Part shown: positions 44,861 to 56,308 of the stretch, piece after piece | Layout: each line of letters starts with the position of its first letter | Position numbering within the stretch: the stretch's first letter is position 1 | Source of the DNA: Anagrus nilaparvatae | Lineage: Eukaryota > Arthropoda > Insecta > Hymenoptera > Mymaridae | Direction: 5' to 3' | DNA: 64,000 nucleotides | NCBI GenBank assembly: GCA_022575985.1 | Contig: JAKSXM010000007.1 | Span: 58,496,501-58,560,500, forward strand | Made by a program: the position numbers and the translations under genes | Notes under the pieces: generated by a model | What the model saw: only the letters and a program-made list of their open reading frames with translations | Told to the model about the DNA's origin: nothing | Databases searched by the model: none

Positions 44861-47228
44861 AAATTTCTCACCCTTTATTTCGACGCTTGCGCCATAAATA
44901 TTAAATCGTGTATGGGAATTTTCAGGTGAACTTGTTTAATTGAAATTAATTTTTTGGTTTCTCTTTTTGCAAGTCACCACTTTAATTTTGTTTGTTTTGT
45001 GTAATTTTATAAGTTTTTTTGACTTTTTAAGCTCTCAAATGTGTATATTTTAAAACAAATATTATATAAAAATGAATCTTCTACAATTTTAGCCTGAAAT
45101 GTCATGATTAATGCAGTGACATATATTCATCTGCATCATTTTAGAAAGCTTTAAAGCTGCTAAAAAACGAGAAAAAACTATTCTCAATAAATAAAACTAA
45201 CTTTATTTATATTCATTTCTTAACTATTGAAAATAAAAAAATATTTCAATAGCCCAAGGCATATTGAGTAGTAATTTTAATGAAAAATTCAAGCGAAATT
45301 TTAAAAGAAAAAATGTAAAATTTAGGTTCACAGAAATTTTACTAAAATTACTCGATAAAAAAAGATGTGACCTAACCTAATAAAAACTTAATAATTAAAA
45401 GTCAAAAAAAATTATTTAGCATAATTATTCCAGTAATTTACCCTGAAAACCCCCATATATAGTTAACAAAAGAGCATTTTTACATGCATTTTTTTCCAAT
45501 AAAACCTTTTCTTTATCTTTGATCCTTCAAGTGAATAACATTCTCACTATAAACAACAGTTATAAATAAATCTAAAAAAAATAATCACAAAAAGCTCATA
45601 ATTATAAATGTGCATTCAGTATATATGTATGGGAAAGATGGGAATAAAGATCGTCTGGGATTGTAGTGAATAAAAATCAATATTTGCAGGCAAACCATAG
45701 TACATTTCTATATAGTATATGATAAGGATGTGCGCAGTTAACGTTGCGCAGTGATAAAAAACAATTTTGTTTATTATATATATGTATAGAGAAAAAAAAC
45801 CAGGTTAGAGACTTTTGAGTAAAGCTCAACGAACGACTATTATTATTCTTCTTATGAATAAAATCTCTCTCAAAATCTATCTATCTTTATCTAATTGTCA
45901 TTAAAAAAAAGGACTTAATTAAAATTTTTCATTCAGTTGTGCAAAATGTTATAACCGTAAGTGCGTAATATATTAAGACATTTTAGATTCTCCCACTGTT
46001 ATTAACTAAAAAGTGCATAGACGATATAGATTTTTAAAAAAATGCAATTGCATAAAATAATAAATAAAAAAATTGTTTATTATTATAATAATAATTTTAT
46101 TAATTATTTAATATTTTTAACAATAATTAATAGTGTACAAAAATTTAATATACAACGATAAATAAATAAAGTGATTGTTGTTAAATCGATGTTTGTTACT
46201 AAATGTTAATCCGGTGTTTTTGTAATTAAAAAAATGGTGTAGTTCAGTGTTTTGTAAATTTTTTCTGTCAGTTCAGTTGTACCTGAATTTTAAAGGGTCA
46301 ACTTTATAGGTATATATATATATATGTCTGTCTCTTTTTAACTCTCGTCTGTTTATGTAAATATCCCGGGGATTTATCTTTTTTGGTAAAAATACTGATA
46401 AAAAAATGATAAATTTGATTTATTTTATCGTTAATAGTTTTATGTAATTTATACAGATTTTTTTTGAGTGTATTTAATGAAAGACTGATTGATTAATATT
46501 AAAATATTGGCTTTTTTTATTGAAAGTATAAAGTCTGATAAAAAATTTTGTTTTTGGTAATTTTGGGTACTTTTCTTTTGAAAAATAAATGATAGTTTTT
46601 GGTTGACCTATTTTAAATAAAATAAAGAACGCACAAATATAAAACTTTTTTTTTTATACCTCAACGAAAAAAAAAAGTATAAAAGAGACTGATTACTTTA
46701 AAATACAGAAAGTTAATTAATATCATTTATTTACTTAATTGACTGATAAATTTTTAATTAAAAAAAAGAATCCAGCCATTAAATAAAAATTTTATTTAAA
46801 CATTTTTTCTGTTTTTCTACAAATAAAGCAGAAAAGTTAAGGGTGTAATAAATTTAAGAGATTCTTTCTTCTAACAAAAGAAAATTTTAAGAAAAATAAC
46901 ACGACAATCACTTCATACACGAGTGTTTTACATAAACAGAATATAAAACAAAGAAGGGAAATAAAAGCAGTAGTTTCAATTTTGTTATCGTACGAAATGT
47001 ACGATTAGTCACGAACATAAATTTTGAGAGAAACAAAAAAAAAAGCCCAATAAGTCTTTCAACAAGTGTTTTTTATATGTAACACTTTGATAATTTACAT
47101 ACTCAAAGACTATTAAAGTAATAATTAAGACTTATAAAAAAAAGCCAAAATTATAAAAAATAAGAATAATATAATATTAAGAAAATTTTTTGGTCATTAA
47201 TTTGACCGAAAGTTTAGTCAAAATTCAG
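44861..47228. other. AT-rich DNA in front of the large exon
   Basis: No coding exon was seen. Two insect initiator-like TCAGTTGT motifs occur at 45944 and near 46271 ('ctgtcagttcagttgtacct'). The first is followed by a good donor-like 'aaccgtaagtgcg' at 45957. An internal promoter with non-coding first exon is conceivable but not supported further. Confidence 0.3.
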
Positions 47229-48521
47229 TTATTCAAAGAAAACGCTCCAAAAAGCCATGAGACTCCGGTATATTATAAAGAAGATATACAATTAAGATCA
47301 ATAATAACAAATCCAAATAATCGTCCAGGATTACCACCACCAGTAATAATACGTAGGAAGCAAATATTTTGGAGAAATGCAACAACTGGTAATGGTAGTG
47401 GACCTAGTACGTCGTCAGGAAGACATACAATTGATAATTGGGAATTACAGGGTGAATCATCAATAAGTGATGACGTTGATTTTGTATCAAGTCATCAAGG
47501 ATCACCATCGAATCACAGACTTTATAGATCAACGTCAACTGATGGAACACCAAGAAGAATATTTGATTTATATTCAGACAGTACTAGTTTATCTAGTAGT
47601 ACAGTTAGCAGTTTTTCGTGTACTACTGATAGAAGTAGTTGGATTAAAACAAGACGTAGAAGTCAACAGACTGAAGATTCTTCATTTAGTAGATTAAGAG
47701 ATACCGGAGACTCGGCTTATTTGTTAGCTGATAATCAAAGTCAAACGAATCATAGTTCAAACAAAGATGAAGAAATCGAAGAAAATCATAAAGATGTTAT
47801 TCCATTGACTGAAAATAGCAGAAGAAATTCAAATCCAAATGAGCCAAATACATGTTCCTACGATCCAGAAAACAATCCATCGACTGAAAATACATTTACA
47901 CACTCCCCACTTTCCTTGTCATATTCTTCGAGAGGAGGCAAAGTAAAAGCAATAAGGCCAACAGCAATAGTTTGTGAAAAAAAAATCGAACCACGTGGTG
48001 GTAAGACTTGGGCAGTCGAAGTATCCGTCGAAAATAACGAGCCCAGAGCTAAAATAGTCAAAAAAGGACGTAATTGGTACATAGGCAGACCTGCAGTAAC
48101 AAATCCAACAGCCACAACAACAACAGCAACAACAACATTAACAAATGGAGATAAAAAAATTGATGATAAGAAATTAAAAGACTCAAACACAGAAAAAGAA
48201 TTATTATTAGTCAAATCATCATCAGCTACAAGCACCCTGGCGCCAGTAACAATGACATGTATCAAGTCCCCTAGAGCGATGTCGGAGCATCTCTTGGGGC
48301 AACTAGAAGTGCCAACAGCGCCAGCTGCACCTGCAGTTTTTGAAGCATTAAGAGCTCAAGCTAGTTCATACAGAGATAACGAACGTAATAACGAAAGAAA
48401 TTGTGATTTATCAAGACAAAGATGGAGTAGCGTTAGAATGAAAGGTGAAAGTACGAAAAGTTTATTATTAGATAGTTCATGTCCTCAACAGCAACAATTA
48501 AAAGCAAATATTAAAAAAGAG
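47229..48521 (+). CDS. Large Ser/Thr-rich internal exon (431 codons) of an unrecognised gene
   Basis: The frame is open from 47181, after an in-frame TAA at 47178, to 48542, but there is no ATG in it until about residue 350. The exon must therefore be entered by splicing. The best phase-0 acceptor is 'aaaattcag|TTATTC' at 47228. At the other end AAAGAG|GTACTTG (48522) is a phase-0 donor, after which the frame ends within seven codons. The product starts LFKENAPKSHETPVYY and has a proline stretch (RPGLPPPVIIRRK), then Ser-rich low complexity (STSLSSSTVSSFSC). A basic site follows (KTRRRSQQ), then a better ordered part (GGKTWAVEVSVENNEPRAKI, KGRNWYIGRP), a Thr/Ala run, and SPRAMSEHLLGQLEVP with an Ala/Pro segment. 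I do not recognise the family. Codon use is clearly protein-like. It looks like the regulatory, largely disordered part of a large cytoplasmic protein. Confidence 0.75.
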
Positions 48522-50071
48522 GTACTTGAAATATTTTTTTAATTTAATTGTAGTAGTTTTAGTAAAACATTTAAATTATTAAATTTTTTTTCTGTTTTAT
48601 TTGGATGAATAAAAAGTTTTTTCTAATGATATGGGCGATGATAAATTGAGAATATGATGAAAAAAAGAGAGTAAATAAAAGAAAATGTAAGTCAATTTTA
48701 AATATAGAACAAAAAATTTATAAGAAAAGTGTAGGTTATGTCTATGATTCGCTTTATATACGTTTCTATACATTATCACTTTTATTGCTTTTCTGTCTTT
48801 AAATTCTATACATTTTTTTCTTTCTTTCGTGATCTCATTTTAATATTTATTCTTTTCTTTTCGTGATAGAAAATTATATAATAATTTTTATATTCTTACT
48901 TGAATTTTTTTTTTAACAAAAGGTGAATGGAGTTACTTTTTTTTAATTATTAAAGAATTAAATGTACTTACGAAAAAGTCAGTTTTTTTAAAATCTTTTG
49001 TATTTTAACTCGTGCTTTTTTGGAGTACGGAAAATCCATCATAAGCTTCTTTTTGATGATTAATTAAGTTTTTTTTTTATACTTTAAAGAATCGAAAATA
49101 AATTTTATAATGCTAAAATAATGATATTAAAAATTAATTTTTTTTATATTTTTTCAGTTTTATTAAATTAAAGTGCTTTTTTTAATTAAAAACTAATTTT
49201 ATTTAATATTTATATTGATTTTTTTACTCTTTGAATTTTTGCGTAACAATTTAATGAATAGGATAAAAAAAGGAGTAATTAAAAATAATTATCTATAAAA
49301 TGGGTATTTTTACGTCCACCAGATTGATTTCTTTCTATTTAGGCGTTCATTTTTATAAATTTTTTTTACAAAATTTTAATTAATTTTATATAATACTTTA
49401 GATTGTGCAGTAAAATTAACCTGAAATATAATCACTTTTTGAACTTTTTTTCATATATTTTTAAATAATTTTTATAAGGAAATGTATGGAGCTTCAAAAT
49501 TGTATAAGTTCATTTCTATTTTATCAAGTTTTTATGTTAATAACATTGTTACATAAAACTTTATTGATACTAATTGAATGAATAACCTCTTCATTCAATA
49601 AATATTTTCTATTAAGCATTTTAAATTTTACTAAAACTATATATTATTAAGAAATACAACCAATAAAACGGCAACATAATTCTAAATAGTTAATTGTACG
49701 TAATTCTCACCATAAAAAAGACTTTAACGAAACCAACAAATTCCAATATCTAATTAATATCCCTTATAGGCAATATAAAGTTAAAATAATATTATTAGCA
49801 CATAAAAAAATTTCTCATACAGCAATTTAACCAAAAATTACATATAAATATAATTTTAATATAAATGTGGAATTCTTTACAACCAACATTATGTAATGTT
49901 AAAATGACATTTCTCTTGCGAGAATGACGACATCTAGATTTAATTTGGTGTACTATAAAATTTAAATCTTATACATTTTTGCCTTTAAACTTATTTTTAC
50001 GTTTACAAAGAAATTAATTTTTAATTCTTTCTAAATTTTCTGACGTTTATGGAAAATTAAAGGTATTTGCG
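48522..50071. other. Putative downstream intron, nothing recognised
   Basis: AT-rich DNA after the donor at 48522. I searched by eye for a following phase-0 exon and found none that stands out. Confidence 0.35.
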
Positions 50072-51100
50072 AAAAGGCTATGCCCGGATCTATATAGTGA
50101 ATCGGCCCAAGCAAGATATTAAAAATTAATTATTTCAAGTTGAATTATATCTAAAAAAACTTGGATCCTGAGGCTTATAGACCTCCAGGTGAGTTCAGCT
50201 GTGATTGGCGGCCTATTAATTTTTTCTACGGTAAAAAAAATCTGTCAAATATTCTTGCGACTTCTCATTCAAAGTGCTATATAATATAATTTTAGATAAA
50301 ATTACTTTTAAAATTAATTTTAGTGCAACGTCTTGATTGGCAAACCAGAAAGGCCCAAAAATAGAAAAATTTTTTTTTTTAATTTTAACTTTGGCAGCGT
50401 GTTAAAAGAAATTGAGAGATATACGAATTTTTTTTATTTTTAGTGTAATTTTATCTTCTAAGTTGAAATACAAAAAAAAATATCGTAACCACTTGGACAT
50501 TTTACTTTAAAATTTATAGGTTTTTTTCATGTACAAGGGACAATGATGCTTTTAAAATTATTACCTATATGCTCCACAATATAAAAGCCTTGAGTTACTA
50601 GAGCTGGTACAACTAGTGTGGTTTTTAACATTTAAATAGGTTGAATGTTATCTTGAAAGAGTCTGGGGTCCTTCAGGATCCCGGGTGGCAGCTAAAGATT
50701 AAAGTCTTTATAATCACTCGTCTACAAGCAATGGTTTTTTTGTGTTAAAATATTAAAAATTATTAAAATATTATAAAGAAATTTTAAAAAAAATGTAAAT
50801 GTAGATTTAAACGTGGATGGTCGCAAATGAAAGCTTGTGCTTTTGGACTTCAATAAGAAAAATAAAAAAACGCTGCCAAGTGATTGGCACTATGGTTCCT
50901 CATTAACAATAGCAAAATATTTATAATGGTCTATTTTATCTAATAAAAATTATAATTTGAGATATCAGTATTTCATAAAAAAAAGTTAAATACCGTATTT
51001 TAAAAGAAAAAAAATGTTGCTGTGATTTAATGTTTTTTATTTAACAAATTTATAGAAAAAAATTTCAATAAACTAGGTATTACACTTAAAAAAAAAACAA

Positions 51101-51960
51101 TATTACAGATTTTTTAATTTTTTTATTTTATTAATATTGAGAAAAAAATTTTGAAAAAATTCGGTATCAGATCCAAAAAATTACTATGAATAAGCTTTCT
51201 AAAACTAGTACTCTCATAGAAATTAATTAGGTACTACGTCCGAACAAAAAAAAAATTTGGTATTCTTTGTATTTTTTTGTGAAAAAAATTTTGGGAAAAA
51301 AATTTTCAAAAAATTAATTATCAGATTTGAGATATCGAGTAAAAACCATACTTTCAAATATAAGTACTTTTATGGAAATAAATGAGGTATTACACCTAAA
51401 TTAAAAAAAAAAAAAAAAGTATTTTGAAATCTCTTGATGAAAAAATTTTTGAAAAAAAAAATTAGATCTTAATTCCATAATGGTTGTTAAATACCACCGA
51501 TTGCAAAATTTTCAAATATTAGTACTTTCATGGAATTAAAGGAAGTATTGCACTAAAAAAAAAAAAAAAAAATTACAGATTTTTTAATTTTTTTGTTTTT
51601 TTAATTTTGAGAAAAAAATTTTGAAATAATTAAGTTTCAGGTCCAAAAAATTACTATAAACGATATTTCTAAAACTAGTACTCTCATAGAAATCAATTAG
51701 GTACTACATCCAAAAATAAAAAAAAATTAAGTTTTTTTTGTATTTTTTGGTGAAAAAAATTTTGGGAAAAAAATTTTCAAAAAATTAGTTATCAGATTCG
51801 AGATATCGAGTAAAAATCGTACTTTCAAATATAAGTACTTTCATGGAAATAAATGAGGTATTACATCCAAATTAAAAAAAAAAAAAAAGTAGTTTGAGAT
51901 TTTTTGATGAAAAAAAAATTAGGTCTTAATTCCATAATGGTTGTGAAATTTCACCGGTTA
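51101..51960 (+). repeat. Tandem repeat of about 470 bp, two units, with sub-repeats
   Basis: The phrase 'attacagattttttaatttt' starts each unit (51102, 51572). Both contain 'aaactagtactctcatagaa' and 'gagatatcgagtaaaaa', followed by poly-A and 'gatgaaaaaa'. Sub-units of about 160 bp recur within. An inverted relative lies at 2800-3130. Confidence 0.65.
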
Positions 51961-51990
51961 CATACATACACACACACACACACACATACA
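51961..51990. repeat. (AC)n microsatellite
   Basis: A short run of 'catacacacacacacacaca' type next to the tandem repeats. Confidence 0.8.
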
Positions 51991-52510
51991 GACTTTTATT
52001 AAAAACCGGTTTTTTAGCTTCCTGAGGTCCCAAAACGTGCTTATACGCCAAAAAATAAAAAATCTAAATTTCATCTATCACAAAGGTTCCTCTATGAGGA
52101 ACCAAAAATGAGCATATCTCAATTTTTTTTAAACTACTGCCAAATTTGAAATTTAAAACAATAAAATTTCTATTTTGGAGGGTTTTTGGCTCGCCAATCA
52201 AGACAATGCACTAAAATTAATTCAAAAAGTAATTTCATCTAAAAGTATATTGTATAGTGCTTCGAATGATAGGTTCCAAGACTATTTTGACAGATTTTTT
52301 TTTATCACAGGAGTGCTAGGAGTTGACTAAAATGTCTCTAAAAATTTACTTTTTTTTTGGCAATAATAGGCCGCCAATTAGAGCTTAAGGCACCTGGAGG
52401 TCTGTAAAACTCAGGATCCAAGTTTTTTTAAATGTACTTTAACCTGAAACAATTAATTTTTAAATATCTGGCGTGGGCCGATTCACAATATAGATCCGCT
52501 AATAGCCTTT

Positions 52511-53780
52511 AATGTTTTAGTTCTTATAATTCTAAATAATTTTTATTTATTTAAATTATATTCTATAGAAATCCTAAATTAAGTTTTCCTAAGATTTAAA
52601 AAACAAAACCTGCTTTCTGTCAAAAAATGTTTTTTTTTCTTTTTTTAGATTTTGTGTGTCACTTGTTTTTGGTAAAAAAATTTTTTTTGAAAGCAAGAAA
52701 ATTGTAAATTGCTTATTTTACAAGCAATTGACGTATCTCAACTCATATATCAAAGTCTCTTAAAGTTCGTTAAAATTTATTTTATTAAAAATTAAGCTTA
52801 ATTCTGCTTCAAAAAATATTCTAATAAAAATAATAATAATAATAAAAGCTAACACATTTAATTAGGTCATAAAATTATAAGAAATAAAAGAAAAAAGCAG
52901 AAGTAAAATAAAAAATGAGAAAATGAAATAATAATATTTTTATCATATCAAATTATTATTATCATATAAATGCAAATTTTACTGTTTTTTTAACTTGAAT
53001 TTCATACATACATTGTTTTTTTACTTACACTAAAGCAAATATATCATTTCTCTTAAGAGTTAAACCTGAGTTAAACACACACACAATATGTGTACTTAAA
53101 ATATACAAAAAAAATAGTGCCAAACAAAAAAAAACGATACTGATAAAAAGCTCTTTTTTACAGTTTTAAAGTTGTTTTTTCTTGTACTTCTCACTTTACA
53201 ATATGTTAGAAAAGTAAGTTTTTTATTTATCGTTGTATTGTAGCTAATGATTAATGAAAATTTTATTCTTTTCATTTGTTTATTTATTATTTTATTGTAA
53301 TAAAAAGCTCATTTTTAATTTATTGTCATTCTCGGTACACGACAAATTTTCTTTATTTACGATTTATTTACTTTATTTTCTAGATACACTTTGATTTAAT
53401 TAATTTTTCTCTTTTTTATTAAAGAAAATTATTAAAATAAGACGTATAGTTTTTATAAAAAGAAAAAATGAAAATTTTTTTTATTTATGTAAGGAATTTT
53501 TAAATGTTTAAAGTTTAGAGTAAAAATTTTAAGAATTTGCTTAAAATATTTTGTTATTCTTTTTATGTTTTTTTTTTTTATTTTAGCATCAAAATACAAT
53601 TTTTTATTTTTTACTTTGAAATATTTTTCTTTGTTGGTATTATATTTATACTTACTATGAATAGATTTGCTATATTTTTTTTCTTTCTAGAAAATTTTCA
53701 CTTTTTAGATGAAGAATCTGAATAATAATAAAGGAGAAATCGATTTTTTAAATTAAATTATGGGTTTGCAGTTGTTTTTA
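52511..53780. other. AT-rich DNA, nothing recognised
   Basis: Only T-rich chance frames (for example 53537-53725). No exon, repeat end or RNA gene was seen. Confidence 0.35.
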
Positions 53781-53789
53781 GCGACCTAG

Positions 53790-54360
53790 ATAAGAAAAAG
53801 TCTACTTAGAGTTTTTTGGTCCCGGATTTCGAAAATAGGGGTTCTGTTCGTGCAAAGTTTATTTAATGCCCTAAAATTAGCAGCTAACTCTCTTTTTTTA
53901 GGTTTTGACAATATGGACAAACTGGAAAGAAATGGTTTTTGCAAATCATAACAAATTTTGGCCTCCAATACATTTATTGGGTTACTAAACTCAAATTTTG
54001 GGGTAAAAAAGTCTTAAAACTTGCGTTTATTGAAAAATCATTTTTATTAAGGGATCTTTTTTAATAAATTAACGATCTTTTAAAGATTTATTATGCCAAG
54101 AACCCCAACATTTAAAATTAGCGACTCTTGGGGACCCATGCATTTGTAATAAGCAACTCAATTAACCTATTTAATGGAATAAATCTGGTTATGGTTTGTG
54201 AATATTGCAAAAATACCCTTAATAATTGGCCTTTTTTTGTAAATTTAAAGTCGTTAGACAAATTTTATAGAAACAGTACCTTTATTTTCAGAATCAACGA
54301 TCCAAAAAACCCTAATAAAACTTTTTCTCATCTTGTTTGCTACCTTTCATCACTAACTTA
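53790..54360. repeat. Inverted pair of degenerate dispersed repeats
   Basis: The stretch 53805-53960 ('gttttttggtcccggatttc', 'gccctaaaattagcagctaa', 'ggttttgacaatatgg') is related to 62180-62300. The stretch 54150-54330 reads as a reverse relative ('atattgcaaaaatacccttaa', 'gaatcaacgatccaaaaaac'). They face each other. Short frames on either strand are chance. Confidence 0.5.
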
Positions 54361-54505
54361 ACTTGAATAGACTTACTAAATTTTAAAGCAGGATGAATGG
54401 ACAATTTTTTTGTTAAATTTTTTTTTTTTTTAATTTTGAGAAAAATATCAAATTTGTTGGAATTTACAGAAAAGAAATCTAGATCAAATTTCACGGAAAT
54501 TTTTT

Positions 54506-55614
54506 GTCGCAAATAAAAGTTGTTAAAAGCGTCAATTGATTTTACAGACTTAATGGATTAAGAAAGAATATTAAAAATAAAACTAATAATAATACGACTA
54601 AAGAAAAGCACTATCCGGTATTTGTAGATTTTTTTGAATATTATTATTGAAATATTATGTTGAAAAAAAAGGTCTATAACTATGAAATCCGGTTAGTGCT
54701 TTGCTTCATCAGCCGTACATAAGTAAAGTGGAAAAAAAATCTGGTAGCCGAAACCATAATTTTTTCGATTAACAAATTAACACTATTGGAATCCCGTTTA
54801 TCACCACTGGATTTCCAGTTGCAGCTACTGCAATTCCGTTTGTGACTTTAAATGGTAAAATTTAAAAAAATTTGAAAAAAATAAGATGTGGAAAAGTTGG
54901 TAAAATGATTTTTACGAGTGAAAGATGTTTAAAAGTTTTTTTTTTTTTTATTTTTAACGACGTTTCGATCGATTAAGATCCTTTTCAAGCTAAAAAATAT
55001 AATGAATTTTTTAATAAAAATATAATAAGTAATTTAAAAATATGGACACAAAAAGATTTTTTTCTTACTCAAAAGTTTACAATTTATATTACATATTGAG
55101 AATATTTATTCTCTTGGTCAATGTTTTGTCAAAAATTAATAAATAAATAAATTTGTAGATATTTAAAAAGTATCCTATAAACATGAAAAAAAATTTTTTT
55201 AATAAATTATGATAAAAAACATACTGAATTGCATTTATATTATCTTACCACTAGTCATATTATTAGAATATTTTTAATATTAATAAGTATAAAATGTCAA
55301 AAACTAAAATATCACAGAAAAAATACTGATGCGTAGGTAAATTTTGAACTTAGATATAAATAAATTATAATGAAATAAACTTATAAATTATAAATTTATA
55401 AACTATGTATGATTGTTGTTTACAATCAACTGTTACTGATTTTAAAAATTTTACTTATTGTGCAATTAGAGCCATCTATTGTATGGATAGTGCTTTTGAT
55501 ACCGGATAGTGCTTTTCTTTAGTCGTATTATTATTAGTTTTATTTTTAATATTATTTCTTAATCCATTAAGTCTGTAAAATCAATTGACGCTTTTAACAA
55601 CTTTTATTTGCGAC
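54506..55614. mobile_element. 1.1-kb element with 115-bp terminal inverted repeats
   Basis: 54506-54620 and 55500-55614 are inverted copies with almost no differences, starting GTCGCAAATAAAAGTTGTTA and ending inward at 'aaagcactatccggta'. The interior is AT-rich. It includes 'ggatagtgctttt' directly repeated beside the right arm (55485-55520) and a GC-richer patch (54770-54860). It lacks coding capacity. A non-autonomous DNA transposon of unknown family. Confidence 0.8.
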
Positions 55615-56125
55615 AACTTTTCCACATCTTATTAAAACTTTACAACGAGTAATAACTTCTTATCAACTTATTAATTTGAAAAAAAATTTTTTTTGGGTCA
55701 AATTTTTTCCTACCATGTCACGATGCTTGTATTGTAAATTAAAGAAATTCCTTTTTTTTTTTTAAATTTCATAACGCTGCAAGCCATTTGCAATCGTTAA
55801 AAAAAAAAAATCCGGCTGCCACAACTGGAGTCCCACAATTGGATTTTTTTTTCAGTATCAGTACAGTAAACGATCTTGAAATAATTTTATAAATAATTAA
55901 TTTCAAACAGATTAAATGTAAAATTTATTAATTAAAAAAAAAAGCATAAAAGAAACTTAAAAGCTTTGAATGGATTTACCTTATTTAGTAAAAGAGTGTT
56001 TTTTAATGATAATTAAAATTTCTTGAAACTTTAGGTAATCTGAATCCTTTTTCTACAAAGCTTCTCTTGATATCGCTAATATTTTGTATTATCTTTTTAT
56101 ACGATGTTATTTAAAATTTTTATAT
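55615..56125. other. AT-rich DNA, nothing recognised
   Basis: Contains 'ccacaactggagtcccacaa' near 55820, which loosely echoes 'ccactggatttccagttgca' inside the neighbouring element. No gene was seen. Confidence 0.35.
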
Positions 56126-56308
56126 TTAAGCCCTTTTTACATCAGATTAAAAGTCGATATTAAATCATGTCATCTTTAAAATTTATATAGTGCAGTTGGG
56201 GATTTTTAATGATTAGTCGTGAATAATTCCCAACTACCTACACTTATTAAATTTTAAAGATAACCAGATTTAATATCCACTTTTAATCTGATGTAGGAAG
56301 GGCTTTAA
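56126..56308. mobile_element. MITE with TTAAGCCCTT ends
   Basis: A 183-bp foldback element. 'taagccctttttacatcaga' pairs with 'tctgatgtaggaagggctt', and 'ttaaaagtcgatattaaat' pairs with 'atttaatatccacttttaa'. The inner parts 'tttaaaatttatatagtgc' and 'ctacacttattaaattttaa' also pair. Both edges are TTAA, which could be a piggyBac-type target or part of the end. Confidence 0.75.

Larger units (their letters stand above)
30085..47228 (+). other. Inferred 17.1-kb intron between exons 29719-30084 and 47229-48521
   Basis: The donor is GTAAAA at 30085 and the proposed acceptor is '...gtcaaaattcag' ending at 47228. No further exon was recognised inside. It holds MITEs, an AT-rich background, a minisatellite, a 2.3-kb palindrome and a GC-rich inverted element, listed separately. 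A second, upstream splice from 25882 would share the same acceptor. Confidence 0.4.
50072..52510. mobile_element. Old 2.4-kb element with inverted arms of about 300-350 bp
   Basis: The left arm (50072-50375) and right arm (about 52155-52510) are imperfect inverted copies. Paired runs are 'aggctatgcccggatctata' with 'tatagatccgctaatagcct', 'gtgaatcggccca' with 'gggccgattcac', 'cttggatcctgagg' with 'ctcaggatccaag', and 'agacctccaggtg' with 'cacctggaggtct'. The core holds AT-rich tandem repeats and a segment related to the end of copies A and B. No transposase was seen. Confidence 0.7.

Noticed and set aside
47190..47228. Start of the large exon at 47190 with TTG as initiator
   Set aside because: There is no ATG here, and a TTG start is not expected in a eukaryote. 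Entry by splicing at 47228/47229 explains the frame better.
47467..47697. 76-codon plus-strand frame
   Set aside because: Alternative-frame shadow within the large exon at 47229-48521.
47858..48265. 135-codon minus-strand frame
   Set aside because: It is the antisense shadow of the large exon. The Val/Ala runs mirror the Thr/Ser codons of the sense strand.
53537..53725. 62-codon Phe-rich frame
   Set aside because: Typical translation of a poly-T-rich stretch.
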